Of a DNA stretch of 49,106 nucleotides, positions 1-9,040 are shown piece after piece. Location: positions 1 to 49,106 of the forward strand of contig CAZEXK010000011.1 of NCBI GenBank assembly GCA_964516815.1, written 5' to 3'. The position numbers were made by a program, and so were the translations under genes. This DNA comes from CAIJNA01 sp964516815. Its GTDB lineage: Bacteria > Campylobacterota > Campylobacteria > Campylobacterales > Arcobacteraceae. Every line of letters begins with the position of its first letter. Within the stretch, counting starts at the first letter, position 1. A model generated the notes under the pieces. That model made no database searches, had not been told where the DNA came from, and saw nothing but the letters and a program-made list of their open reading frames with translations.

Positions 1-1
1 T

Positions 2-658
2 GCAGGTACTGGAATGTGGACTATTAAGGTTACTGGATACGGTTCTGGAATGTATACAACTTATGAAAAACAAGTACCAGGTACTGGACCAGAATATGAA
101 AATGGTGAGGATAGAAATAATACAGATTCATCAACAGCTACGGCAACTACTGCTACAGCATCTAAAAGTTCACAAGATGAAGAAACAAAATCTGATGATA
201 CAAGTAGTACTAAAAAAACATCATCTGAGAATACAGGTAATGAACAATCAGAAACAAAAAGCGAAGAAAATGAGGAGTCATCTAGTTCAAATGATAAAAC
301 TAGGAATAATACTTCAAACAATTCAACGTTAGTGTTAGATAGCTCATCTACAGATATTAACTTTGATGATTTAGCTGCTGCACAAGAAAATGATATTAAT
401 GTAATTGACGCTTCTAATGGTGACTTTACAATAAGAGAAGTGAGTTTAGAAGATGTGTTAGATATGACTGATGAATCAAATGATTTGATTTTTGTAGGAG
501 ATAATGGTGATACTATTGATCTTGCAAATAATGATGAATGGACTAGATCAGATGAAAAAGTTACTCTTGAAAATAAAGAAGGTGAATTCTTTGAGTATGT
601 TAGTACAAAAGATCCAACAGCAAAACTATTTATTGATGAAGATATAGATATTATATAA
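2..658 (+). CDS. C-terminal fragment of a large surface/adhesin-like protein (5' end outside window)
   Basis: The reading frame is open from base 2, so the first in-window ATG (14) is probably internal and the gene begins upstream. Visible are a Gly/Tyr-rich segment (residues about 1-30), a low-complexity acidic Ser/Thr/Glu/Asn linker (about 35-115) and a C-terminal domain. That domain has the pattern LEDVLDMTD..N.LIFVGDNGD.I.L...W and ends in LFIDEDIDII. The same ending is common on very large repeat adhesins exported by type I secretion in gammaproteobacteria and Campylobacterota, where it lies near the secretion signal. No RTX nonapeptides are visible in this fragment. It converges on the helicase gene with a 12-base gap. 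Adhesin identity is inferred from the tail alone; repeats upstream would confirm it. Confidence 0.6.
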   Translation, partial: AGTGMWTIKVTGYGSGMYTTYEKQVPGTGPEYENGEDRNNTDSSTATATTATASKSSQDEETKSDDTSSTKKTSSENTGNEQSETKSEENEESSSSNDKTRNNTSNNSTLVLDSSSTDINFDDLAAAQENDINVIDASNGDFTIREVSLEDVLDMTDESNDLIFVGDNGDTIDLANNDEWTRSDEKVTLENKEGEFFEYVSTKDPTAKLFIDEDIDII

Positions 659-670
659 AATATCTTATCT

Positions 671-2959
671 TTATGATAATAAATCAGATATAACAGTTTG
701 TCTTTTCGTTATATCTATTTTTTTACAAGAAGCCTCAAAGGCTTCTTTTTCCCCAATAATATAACACATATTTTTAGCTCTTGTAATTGCAGTATATAAT
801 AACTTAGTATTATGCATAATATAATGAGAATAAGTAATAGGAATAATTGCAGTGTTGTATTCCATACCTTGTGTTTTATGAATGGTTAAACAGTACGCAA
901 GAGATATTAATGAATCTAGCAGTGCAAAATCATAAAATACGATAGTATTGTCATTTGGATATAAAACGATACATTTATTTTGTTCAAAATCAAGCTTTAT
1001 AATCATTCCTAACATACCATTGTATATTCTTTTTTCTTTATACTCATTAGAACCTTTTTTGTATTCGTTCATTGATAATGTTTTCATGTTTTCATTTTTT
1101 GTGTGAATAATTTTATCTGCTATTTTAAAATTATAAAGTTTTGCTTGATATGATTTATTTGTATTATTATTGAGCAGTTTTTGTAAATTCATATTTAAGT
1201 TTTCAACACCTAAAATGCCATTTTTCATTGGAGTAATTACTTGAAAGGATGTAAGATAAGTTTTAATATCTTTTTTTATTCTTAAGTCATGTAGTGTTTT
1301 TATATATTGACTAGCAGTTTGCAAAATAGTAGATAAAATTTTATAATTATTTTCACTTCTACAATCATTCATTTCGTATGCAGAAATAGAATTTTTTAAA
1401 CTATAATAGTTATCTATAGAAATATCAATAAATCTAAAATCTTCAAATTCATCTTCAATTTGTGGTATTCTGCCTTTACGTATTTCTCCAGCTATTGTAG
1501 CTATTGCTTGATGTTCATTTTGTCTATATATTTTTGTCAATTTTATATAAGGAGCTAGTGTGAACTTGATACAATCTGCTAGTATATCACCAGCACCAAT
1601 TGCCGGAAGTTGTCCATCATCACCCACTATTATAAAAATACAATCAGGTGCGACTTTTGAAAGTATTTGATAAAATGTTACGGAGTTCACCATACTAGCT
1701 TCATCTAAGAGTATAACTTTATATGGAAAATAGTCTTTGTCTTTGTTTGATATTAATAATGATTGTATAGTGCTCGCACTGTACGAAGTAGTTTCAGAAA
1801 TTCTTTGTGCAGCGATACCACTAAGAGCTATACAGTGTATATCATGATAGGAGTATAACTCTTCTAATAGATTTAAAATAGCCTTACTTGATGTTGATTT
1901 ACCTGTACCAGCATAACCTATTAATAGTATTACGCTTTCTCCATTATTTATTAATTTTACTGCTTCTTTTTGATTTTGACTTAGAGTAAAGCCCAAGCTT
2001 TGTTCTTTTTTTTGTAAATATTCATCAAAATCGTTTATTATGATTTGTTTTACATGTTCGTTTTGTCTTTTTTCAAAAAAATCTAATATATTTTTTTCTG
2101 CAAAAAAAATATTTGATGGTGAATATCTATTTTCTTGTGTTTGATGTAAGTTATCATTTGCTAGCATTTGTATAATTGATTGTTCATACAAATCATTTTC
2201 ATTTTGGAAATTTAAAGTCAAATCCAATAATGAAAATAGTTTTTCTTTAGATATAGAAGAATTACCATTGGAATCACAATATTCTTTTAAAGAATAATTT
2301 ATTGCTGCATTTATTCTAAATAAACTTTTAATATTAATACCTAATGATATTGCAATCTCATCGGCCTTTTTAAATCCAATACCTTTTATATTTATTAGTA
2401 TATAAGGATTTTTTTTAATTTTATTAATTAAATCATCTATATGATTTAGTTCTTGAAATATTTTATTTATTAAATTTTTTGTAACACCATATTCTCCTAA
2501 AAATTCAGCCAAATCACGAAGGTGCTTGAATTTATTCCAAGAACTTATTATTTGAGTGAGTTTTTTTTCTTTTATTCCTTTGAACTCTAAAAGTTTTGCT
2601 GGTTGATTATCTAATATATCATACAACTCATCTTGCGTATATTTTTTATGTAAATCATTTGCAAGTTTTTTTGAAATGCCTTTGATTATTTTAGTAAGAA
2701 AGAAAAAAATTTCATCTTCTTTTATCTGTATACTTGTAAATGCAAATTGAACACCATATTTTTTATGTGTTGTCCAGTTTCCTTTTAGTAGAATTTCTTC
2801 TCCTTCAAGCGTGGCTAAATTTGTATCAAAGTATTGACCACATATCTTTTGATTATTTTGTAAAACAGCTATATAGTATGAGTTTTCTTCATTGTGATAT
2901 AAAATTTTTTTTAAATTTCCTGATAAATTTATGCTTTGATTGTCATTAGTATCCATCAT
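671..2959 (-). CDS. recD2: RecD2/TraA-type ATP-dependent DNA helicase
   Basis: Superfamily 1B 5'-3' DNA helicase of the RecD-like family that acts without RecBC. An N-terminal OB-like segment is followed by helix-hairpin-helix repeats (FKGIKEKK near 126-133, IKGIGFKKAD near 191-200). The Walker A motif GYAGTGKS is at 348-355, followed by LLDEASM (Walker B), GDDGQLP (motif III), IYRQ (motif IV) and a C-terminal CLTIHKTQG...YTAITRAK (motifs V/VI). The length of 762 aa fits RecD2. The start overlaps the stop of the upstream small gene by 14 bases and has no strong Shine-Dalgarno sequence, which suggests translational coupling. Likely role is DNA repair or replication-fork processing. Confidence 0.9.
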   Translation of the reverse strand: MMDTNDNQSINLSGNLKKILYHNEENSYYIAVLQNNQKICGQYFDTNLATLEGEEILLKGNWTTHKKYGVQFAFTSIQIKEDEIFFFLTKIIKGISKKLANDLHKKYTQDELYDILDNQPAKLLEFKGIKEKKLTQIISSWNKFKHLRDLAEFLGEYGVTKNLINKIFQELNHIDDLINKIKKNPYILINIKGIGFKKADEIAISLGINIKSLFRINAAINYSLKEYCDSNGNSSISKEKLFSLLDLTLNFQNENDLYEQSIIQMLANDNLHQTQENRYSPSNIFFAEKNILDFFEKRQNEHVKQIIINDFDEYLQKKEQSLGFTLSQNQKEAVKLINNGESVILLIGYAGTGKSTSSKAILNLLEELYSYHDIHCIALSGIAAQRISETTSYSASTIQSLLISNKDKDYFPYKVILLDEASMVNSVTFYQILSKVAPDCIFIIVGDDGQLPAIGAGDILADCIKFTLAPYIKLTKIYRQNEHQAIATIAGEIRKGRIPQIEDEFEDFRFIDISIDNYYSLKNSISAYEMNDCRSENNYKILSTILQTASQYIKTLHDLRIKKDIKTYLTSFQVITPMKNGILGVENLNMNLQKLLNNNTNKSYQAKLYNFKIADKIIHTKNENMKTLSMNEYKKGSNEYKEKRIYNGMLGMIIKLDFEQNKCIVLYPNDNTIVFYDFALLDSLISLAYCLTIHKTQGMEYNTAIIPITYSHYIMHNTKLLYTAITRAKNMCYIIGEKEAFEASCKKIDITKRQTVISDLLS

Positions 2960-3341
2960 TAAAACTTTGTTTTTTATGCTTGTCTTTTTTGTAATTTGAT
3001 TTATTTTTTTCTTTATGAACTAGATTTGATTTTTTTAATAAATCTAATCTCTCATTGGAAAAATTATTTTTATAATTTGCAGTATAATTTAAAGTTAAAT
3101 TAACAAAATCTTCAAGCATTTGTAAATAGGTGTTGTCTAATCTTACACTTTGTATTAATTTTATTTCATTGTAGTATTTATCTATGACTTTTTTAAATAT
3201 TTCTATATCAAAATCATTTTTTTTTAGCAAAGGTATTGATCTTTTATGGAATTTTTCAAGATGTCTTACATACTTTAATCTTATTGCTTTGAGTTCACTA
3301 TTTGATTGTACTTTTATTTTATTATCGTTTTGTTCATTCAT
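2946..3341 (-). CDS. Small Lys-rich protein of unknown function, co-transcribed with recD2
   Basis: A 131-residue, highly charged protein with no signal peptide or membrane segment. The middle is predicted helical and the C-terminus is very Lys-rich (KNKSNYKKDKHKKQ), which is compatible with nucleic-acid binding. Its stop overlaps the start of the recD2-like gene by 14 bases, so the two are translated together. I do not recognise a family; a helicase-linked role is inferred only from position. Confidence 0.6.
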   Translation of the reverse strand: MNEQNDNKIKVQSNSELKAIRLKYVRHLEKFHKRSIPLLKKNDFDIEIFKKVIDKYYNEIKLIQSVRLDNTYLQMLEDFVNLTLNYTANYKNNFSNERLDLLKKSNLVHKEKNKSNYKKDKHKKQSFNDGY

Positions 3342-3344
3342 ATT

Positions 3345-3353
3345 TGTTATAAT
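3345..3353 (+). promoter_or_regulatory. Possible extended -10 promoter reading into the 3354-3591 gap
   Basis: The plus strand carries TTTGTTATAAT, a match to the extended -10 TGnTATAAT typical of Campylobacterota, facing right, away from the minus-strand genes on its left. The only open frame it could serve is the small ORF at 3424. This is a sequence match only. Confidence 0.3.
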
Positions 3354-3423
3354 ATCTGATTAACATTTATTTTTCAATTATATAGTGTAATTATATTTTA
3401 AAATACAAGAATTGTTTTGAGTT

Positions 3424-3522
3424 ATGATGAATACATTGGATTTTAAATTGCAGGGAAACTTTGCTAATCATTTATACCAAGCAAGAAAACACCAAACTTT
3501 ATTAATGAAAAGTAGAGTGTAA
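3424..3522 (+). CDS. Candidate 32-residue small ORF or gene remnant
   Basis: ATGATG start followed by 32 codons with ordinary, non-repetitive composition (segments KLQGNFANHL and QARKHQTLLMKSRV), in a 250-base gap with an extended -10 match about 75 bases upstream. There is no clear Shine-Dalgarno sequence. The basic, amphipathic C-terminal half looks more protein-like than the surrounding AT-rich sequence. It could be a real small protein, a fragment of a lost gene, or chance. I do not recognise it. Confidence 0.2.
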   Translation: MMNTLDFKLQGNFANHLYQARKHQTLLMKSRV

Positions 3523-3591
3523 AAATGCTTCTAATGGTATCTTCTATTATTATTTGCCTAAGTATGAGTTCACTAATTTAATACTATAAGT

Positions 3592-5964
3592 TTACAAATA
3601 TTTAGAAATATCTACTTCATCAATTTGTGATGGATTTAGACATGATTGAGCATAATCTTTATAAATACCAGAACTTAAAAATAATTTAAATAAATCTTCA
3701 TCTAAATGTTTATCTTTGACCATAAAACTTAATATTTTTATAGATTCAGATAATGTTTTAGCTTCTTTATATGGTCTATCTGAAGCTGTTAATGCTTCAA
3801 ATACATCAGCTAAGGCTAAAATTCTAGAAGGTATAGGCATATCTTCTTTACTTAATCTTCTAGGATAGCCTGTACCTATTAATGTCTCATGATGCATAGT
3901 AGCATACTCAGGGACTCTTTTTAGATTTTTTGGGAACGATAATTGTTCTAGCATGATAATGGACATGATAATATGTTCATTAATTTTATATCTTTCTTCA
4001 TTACTAAGGGTTCCTTTTTTAATCGACAAGTTATAAATTTCTCCAAAGTCATATTGGCTAGTAGGTATATCTATTTTAAAATTATGCTTTTTATGTACTT
4101 TTTTCAATTCTTCTAAATCATCTCTTTGCACTATATGGCTTTTTTTATCATCTAAAAGTTTTTCAACAGCAGGTACGGCAATAATTTCTCCTAATCTTTC
4201 TCTTTCATCTCTTGATATTCCAAGTGAATTATCAAAATTTCTTTGCCATGTTTGTTGTGCAATTTCATTGATTTTATTTATATTTTCATCTGACATAAAT
4301 TCACTTCCAATATTACTATTTGCAAGGAAAGCAAAATCATCTTTTAGTTGGTTTTGCTTTTCGTTTAGTATTTTTAACTCATCGTTTTGGTTCTTTCCTG
4401 CTATTATATTTTTAAGATAAGTAATATATAAATCTCTATGTATTACTTCAAATCTAGTACGAATTTCATGAATTCTATTATAAATAGTTTCTAGTTTTGT
4501 TGCTTTATCAACTACATATTCTGGGGTTGTAACTTTTCCACAATCATGTAGCCATGCAGCAATGCTTACTTCTCTTATTTCTTTTTCATTTTTTAGTGAA
4601 AAGTCTTTAAAAACTTCATCATTTGAATTACTAGCTTCTTTTACTAATAACATTGTTAATATAGGTACTCTTTCACAATGACCACCAGTATATTTAGATT
4701 TTGCATCAATGGCACTTGCTATTATTTCCATAAATGAATCCATTAATTTTTTTTGATCATTTTCATATTCTTGTATTGAATTTGATAATTCATAAAATGA
4801 ATTAGATAAATCACTTATTTCTTTTATATTAGATTTTATAAGTTTTATATTTTTAAAATCCATATTTTTAATTTTTTGATTTTCCATCATTAACTTTTGT
4901 ATAGGTTGTATTAATAATTTTGAAGTAAATATCAACAAAGGAATAAGAATTAGTAACATCAAGCTTGCAATTATAAAAGAATAAATAATTTTCTTTTTAA
5001 ATTTATCTAATATTGGAGCTGTAGGCATAACTATATGAATATATTCATCTTCTAAACTTATTGAATTCAATTTTGAATAATATGAAAAGTACTCTTTACC
5101 ATTTATTGTTTTAATTTCAAAATGCAAAGTTGATAATTTTAATTTATTTTGCATTCTAATATAATCATTTTTTTGTAAAATAAGATTTTTATTTGTACTT
5201 ACAATAATTTTATTATTTGTATGTAGTAAGTGTATATCACCATCTATATTTTTTAACTGAGATTTTAAAAACGTAGACAGTTCAATTAAAAATATATCCA
5301 TTCCAAGTACATATTGTTTATTTTTAGAAATCTTTGCATAGGTTACACCTTTAGTTTTTAATAGAGCAAATAAATAAGGAGCAGTTTTTATTACTCCTAT
5401 ATGATTTGTGGCATCTTTATACCAAGGTCTTTTCGTTGCTCTATATTTTGTAATTTCATTTCTTTGACTTATTTGTAATAAATCATTATCTAAAAATTCA
5501 AAATACTTAATATGATTATTATTTTTTTTAAGTACTTTTACTATTAACCATTTTGAATTTATTGGAGCATTATACTTTCCTCGAACCTTATGATGAACAG
5601 TTAAATTTACTACTTGATAAAAATTATCTAATTTATCTCCAACATAAATAGATGTTATAAACATATTAGTATTTAAAAAATTAGTTATTCTTTTTAGATG
5701 AGGATGTCTTTGATTTGGTTTTGGCACCATCTCTATATTATCATTAAATGCAAGCATATTAATAATATCTTTGTTATTTTTATCTAAACTTATAACTTTA
5801 CTTTTTATATTTTGTGAAATTGATATTAGTTTATCTTCTGATGCATTAACTGAAAATTCTTGTAAAAAATAATATTGCAAAGATAATGATGTAGATATTA
5901 TTATCGTTGCGGTAAATATAAAAATACTAATAATAGTAGGTCTTATTTTAAATTTTGATTTCAT
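3592..5964 (-). CDS. Membrane Cache-sensor HD-GYP domain c-di-GMP phosphodiesterase
   Basis: Predicted inner-membrane sensor that hydrolyses cyclic di-GMP. A first membrane helix (about 11-32) precedes a periplasmic double-Cache-like domain with the WYKDA signature at 181-185. A second membrane helix lies at 327-350, followed by a linker and the HD-GYP domain. The metal-binding HD pair is H473-D474 (AAWLHDCGK) and the GYP motif HHETLIGTGYP is at 691-701. About 165 residues separate the HD pair from the LSNEERYKINEH block that normally follows about 20 residues later, so this is an insertion-bearing subtype (with KATKLETIYNRIHEI just after HD). It is monocistronic. The metal ligands look intact, so it should be catalytically active. 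Confidence 0.88.
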   Translation of the reverse strand: MKSKFKIRPTIISIFIFTATIIISTSLSLQYYFLQEFSVNASEDKLISISQNIKSKVISLDKNNKDIINMLAFNDNIEMVPKPNQRHPHLKRITNFLNTNMFITSIYVGDKLDNFYQVVNLTVHHKVRGKYNAPINSKWLIVKVLKKNNNHIKYFEFLDNDLLQISQRNEITKYRATKRPWYKDATNHIGVIKTAPYLFALLKTKGVTYAKISKNKQYVLGMDIFLIELSTFLKSQLKNIDGDIHLLHTNNKIIVSTNKNLILQKNDYIRMQNKLKLSTLHFEIKTINGKEYFSYYSKLNSISLEDEYIHIVMPTAPILDKFKKKIIYSFIIASLMLLILIPLLIFTSKLLIQPIQKLMMENQKIKNMDFKNIKLIKSNIKEISDLSNSFYELSNSIQEYENDQKKLMDSFMEIIASAIDAKSKYTGGHCERVPILTMLLVKEASNSNDEVFKDFSLKNEKEIREVSIAAWLHDCGKVTTPEYVVDKATKLETIYNRIHEIRTRFEVIHRDLYITYLKNIIAGKNQNDELKILNEKQNQLKDDFAFLANSNIGSEFMSDENINKINEIAQQTWQRNFDNSLGISRDERERLGEIIAVPAVEKLLDDKKSHIVQRDDLEELKKVHKKHNFKIDIPTSQYDFGEIYNLSIKKGTLSNEERYKINEHIIMSIIMLEQLSFPKNLKRVPEYATMHHETLIGTGYPRRLSKEDMPIPSRILALADVFEALTASDRPYKEAKTLSESIKILSFMVKDKHLDEDLFKLFLSSGIYKDYAQSCLNPSQIDEVDISKYL

Positions 5965-6005
5965 AATTCTTCTTTATTTTAATTTATCATTAATAGTAGC
6001 ATTAT

Positions 6006-6025
6006 GTTACTTAAGGTTACTTAAA
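6006..6025 (-). repeat. Tandem decamer repeat upstream of the HD-GYP gene
   Basis: Two head-to-tail 10-base units, GTTACTTAAG and GTTACTTAAA on the plus strand, lie 42-61 bases upstream of the HD-GYP start. A 10-base direct repeat puts both units on one helix face, as with many response-regulator operators. Regulatory function is inferred. Confidence 0.3.
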
Positions 6026-6121
6026 TATATTTGTATATTATTGTTTGTTAAAATTTATTTATAAAGATGAATGAATTAACTAAAAGCGCAGAGATAAGAT
6101 AGTATTACTTATAATATATGT

Positions 6122-6358
6122 TTATTCTTCTTTTAGTTCATCAAACTGTTTGTGTTTTTCTCGTATCCATTGCAAAGCATCCTTAGGTTCTTTTAATATG
6201 AGGTTCATTTTTTCATCAGCTAAAAGATGTTTTTTATCTTTTGCCTTAAACATTTCAATTCTATGATCTTTTGCTAAAATAACTATGTGTTTAAAAGTGT
6301 CTGCACTAAAGGTTTTATCACATGAACCACCTAATTGTTTACAAGTCATTGTTTTCAT
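6122..6358 (-). CDS. DUF1059-like small protein
   Basis: A 78-residue protein that opens with MKTMTCKQLGGSCDKTF, the N-terminal pattern of the DUF1059 family of small soluble proteins with two conserved Cys (here C6 and C13), then a helical charged tail. The start ATG overlaps the stop of the rhodanese gene by 4 bases (ATGA), so the two are translationally coupled. Molecular function is unknown. Two Cys next to a sulfurtransferase suggest sulfur or redox handling, but this is inference. Confidence 0.7.
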   Translation of the reverse strand: MKTMTCKQLGGSCDKTFSADTFKHIVILAKDHRIEMFKAKDKKHLLADEKMNLILKEPKDALQWIREKHKQFDELKEE

Positions 6359-6762
6359 AATAGTTCCTTACTAATTGGGAATTTATAGTAATCCCATGCA
6401 GGAATTCCATCTCTGTAGTAATATATTTTTGTATAACCATATTCTACTGCTAATTTTATTGCTTTAGCAGAAAGTGGACATCCTGCTCCATTACAGTATA
6501 TAACAAATTTCTCATCTTTGTTTATTATTTTTTCAAGTTTAGTTTTTGTCATTTTATCTACGTATAAATGTATTGAATTTTTTATTTTACCAGATTTTAA
6601 AAATCTTAGAGGTCTTACATCTAAAAATTTTACACCTTTATTGTAAAGTTCAAATGCTTTTTTAGAATCAATTGTTGTTGAGCCTTGCACTTTTAATGGT
6701 GCTTGATATGAAGCTAATAAACTAGATGTTATAAACAACATTATGAAGATAATTTTTTTCAT
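6355..6762 (-). CDS. Exported rhodanese-domain protein
   Basis: A 135-residue single-domain rhodanese with an N-terminal signal peptide (MKKIIFIMLFITSSLLAS), so probably periplasmic. The active-site loop follows FVIYC, with Cys in CNGAGCPLS, and contains a second Cys five residues on. Upstream, FLDVRPL is the usual DxR motif. Family role is sulfane-sulfur or thiol transfer. It sits between a zinc-ribbon membrane protein and the DUF1059-like gene in a packed operon led by hemE. The substrate is unknown. Confidence 0.8.
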   Translation of the reverse strand: MKKIIFIMLFITSSLLASYQAPLKVQGSTTIDSKKAFELYNKGVKFLDVRPLRFLKSGKIKNSIHLYVDKMTKTKLEKIINKDEKFVIYCNGAGCPLSAKAIKLAVEYGYTKIYYYRDGIPAWDYYKFPISKELL

Positions 6763-6770
6763 GTAATTCC

Positions 6771-6956
6771 TTATTGAAAGTATGTATATATTGACATAAT
6801 AAATGTTATTATAAATATCATTACAAATACATTTTTAAGTGTTAACGTTGGATTTAAGATACCACAGTAAGGGCATCTTCTAATACCTTTTTTTAAATCA
6901 TAGTAGCAGTTTCTACAAGCTACTTTATCACTTTCATCTGATGGCATAAAAATCAA
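6771..6956 (-). CDS. Small zinc-ribbon membrane protein
   Basis: A 61-residue protein with two CxxC pairs (CRNC and CPYC) forming a zinc ribbon in the first half, and one C-terminal hydrophobic helix (about 44-60) that would anchor it in the membrane with the ribbon in the cytoplasm. The start lies 23 bases inside the 3' end of the radical SAM gene, so expression is coupled. Function is unknown. Confidence 0.6.
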   Translation of the reverse strand: MIFMPSDESDKVACRNCYYDLKKGIRRCPYCGILNPTLTLKNVFVMIFIITFIMSIYTYFQ

Positions 6957-7851
6957 CTCCTGCTTGATTTTTGACTTTTATTGTATCGTTTTTAAGAAGA
7001 GTGTTGAATGTTTTTTTTGAATTATCATCTAATAAATTATCAATATCATCTAAAGTTTGTGGCCTTTTGTCTAGTAGATTAATTAATTCATTTTGATTCA
7101 AAGATTTATTAAGAGATATTTTACTTTTATGAGCTATTGATATATTAAGACTTGTAAAAGAATCTGCAATTTCTTTTAACTGATTATATGTTATTGGATT
7201 TACTGCGTAAGCAGGGGGTCTATCAATTGTACCAATATCAACTCTCGTAGGATTTAAATCATATAAAATATCATATAAATCATCCAGCTCTTTTTTACTA
7301 TTGTTTAGTTTATCAACAAATAGTATTTCTAATATTAAATCATGTTTAAATACTTTTTTAAATGCAAAAATACCATTTATCATTTTATTTGTATCTATTG
7401 AACTATCTACTCTATCTAATTTATTATAACACTCAGGGCTAGCACAATCTAAAGATAACTTAACTATATCTATTTTTTTTAATGCTTTTATTACATTTGG
7501 ATTTGTAATAAGTGCTGAGTTTGTCAAAATTAGAAGTTTTTTGTCTTGTTTTATTTTATTTAACTTATCTACTAGATGATCTAAGTATGGATATAAAGTT
7601 GGCTCTCCATTTGCTGTTATTGTTATAACTTCTATTTCTGGATTTTTTTGTAAAGCTAGTTTTACAGCATCAATATAATCTTTTACATTATAAGATATAC
7701 TTTGCTCATTTATAGTAGCAGCAGGTGCTAATTCACAATATAAACAATCAAAATTACATTGTTTGTGTGATGGAGATAAGTCTATACCTAAACTTATTCC
7801 AAACCTTCTTGAATTTACAGGACCAAAGGTTAAGCTAATATCTTCAAGCAT
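6934..7851 (-). CDS. Radical SAM protein of the COG0731 (wyosine-synthetase-like) group
   Basis: A 305-residue radical S-adenosylmethionine enzyme. The N-terminus has FGPVNSRRFGISLGIDL, typical of the COG0731 group, then the 4Fe-4S cluster motif C32-x3-C36-x2-C39 (CNFDCLYC) and the SAM-contact segment ITANGEPTLYP. About 60 C-terminal residues form a helical, winged-helix-like tail. Related archaeal and eukaryotic enzymes (TYW1) modify tRNA-Phe, but bacterial members are mostly uncharacterised. It begins one base after the hemE stop, so it belongs to that operon. Substrate not deducible. Confidence 0.82.
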   Translation of the reverse strand: MLEDISLTFGPVNSRRFGISLGIDLSPSHKQCNFDCLYCELAPAATINEQSISYNVKDYIDAVKLALQKNPEIEVITITANGEPTLYPYLDHLVDKLNKIKQDKKLLILTNSALITNPNVIKALKKIDIVKLSLDCASPECYNKLDRVDSSIDTNKMINGIFAFKKVFKHDLILEILFVDKLNNSKKELDDLYDILYDLNPTRVDIGTIDRPPAYAVNPITYNQLKEIADSFTSLNISIAHKSKISLNKSLNQNELINLLDKRPQTLDDIDNLLDDNSKKTFNTLLKNDTIKVKNQAGVDFYAIR

Positions 7852-7852
7852 T

Positions 7853-8899
7853 TTATTTTTTACTTACTCTTTTACATTCACTAACAAAATGTATAGCATT
7901 TTGGACAGGAACATCTGGTAGTATCCCATGACCTAGATTAAAGATATGTCTTTTTCCACCCATTATTTCTTGAATTGCTTCAACACAAGCTGTTGTAGCT
8001 TCTTTATCATATAACCTACAAGGTTCCATATTACCTTGTAAAACATATTTATCACCTAATTTCTCTTTGGCTAATGCCATTGGTGTTCCCCAGTCTACTC
8101 CAAACACATCAAAATTTCCATATACTAAGTCTTGTTGGATAAAAGATGCTACTCCTTTTGGAAACATTATAATAGGAATATTTGGAAATTTTTCTTTTAA
8201 ATAATCTGCAATTTCCACCATGTATTTCCAAGAAAATTCATCATATTTACTTGTTTCAATTGCAGCTGCCCACGAATCAAAGATTTGTACTACATCAATA
8301 CCAGCTTGAATTTGTTTTTCCATATATATTTTAACTACTGAAGTAACTTTACTTAAAATATTATGTAATAGTTTTGGGTTTGAATACATCATTTTTTTAC
8401 ACAAATTATATGTTTTTGTACCTTGACCTTCTATCATATATGTAGCTAATGTCCAAGGAGAACCTGTAAATCCAATAAGAGCAATATCATCACCTCTATC
8501 ATCTAACTGAGTTCTTAATAACTGTATTGTCTCATATACATAAGTTAATTTACTAGCAGCATCATTTCCACAAAGCAATACGTCTAAATCTTCTTGATTT
8601 TTTAATGGATCAGAAAATTTTGGACCTTCGCCTGTTACAAATGATAAATCCATACCCATTTCATCAGGAATAACTAAAATATCAGAAAATAATATTGCAG
8701 CATCTACTCCTACAATATCTAATGGCTGTATAGTAACTTGCGCAGCTTTTTTAGGATCATGACAAAGATTTAAAAAACTGCCAGCTTCTTTTCTTACTTT
8801 CATATACTCAGGCAAATATCTACCAGCTTGTCTCATCATCCATACAGGTGTGTAAGGTGTGTCTCTTCCTAAACATGCATCTACAAATATCTTCCCCAT
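7853..8899 (-). CDS. hemE: Uroporphyrinogen decarboxylase
   Basis: Cytoplasmic heme-biosynthesis enzyme that decarboxylates the four acetate side chains of uroporphyrinogen III to give coproporphyrinogen III. The N-terminal substrate-binding signature PVWMMRQAGRYLPEY is complete, as are FSDILVIP, GFTGSPWTLATYMIEG, DSWAA and NLGHGI. At 348 aa it is full length. The start is supported by AAGGA a few bases upstream. It is the first gene of a packed minus-strand operon running into the radical SAM, zinc-ribbon, rhodanese and DUF1059-like genes. Confidence 0.97.
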   Translation of the reverse strand: MGKIFVDACLGRDTPYTPVWMMRQAGRYLPEYMKVRKEAGSFLNLCHDPKKAAQVTIQPLDIVGVDAAILFSDILVIPDEMGMDLSFVTGEGPKFSDPLKNQEDLDVLLCGNDAASKLTYVYETIQLLRTQLDDRGDDIALIGFTGSPWTLATYMIEGQGTKTYNLCKKMMYSNPKLLHNILSKVTSVVKIYMEKQIQAGIDVVQIFDSWAAAIETSKYDEFSWKYMVEIADYLKEKFPNIPIIMFPKGVASFIQQDLVYGNFDVFGVDWGTPMALAKEKLGDKYVLQGNMEPCRLYDKEATTACVEAIQEIMGGKRHIFNLGHGILPDVPVQNAIHFVSECKRVSKK

Positions 8900-8984
8900 T
8901 TATATGTCCTTATTTGATTTATATGGCTTACATTGTAACTTAACATTCATAATGCTTGACTTAAAATTATATTGATATATTAAA

Positions 8985-9015
8985 AAAAAAGATTGTTAAA
9001 ATAACAATCTTTTTT
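8985..9015 (-). terminator. Intrinsic terminator of the thiol peroxidase gene
   Basis: A perfect 8-bp stem GATTGTTA/TAACAATC (8991-8998 and 9002-9009) with a 3-base loop, flanked by A8 on the left and T6 on the right. It can therefore end transcription from the minus-strand gene that stops at 9041. Symmetry makes it potentially bidirectional. Confidence 0.85.
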
Positions 9016-9040
9016 ATGTATATTAGTAAATAATTGTGAA

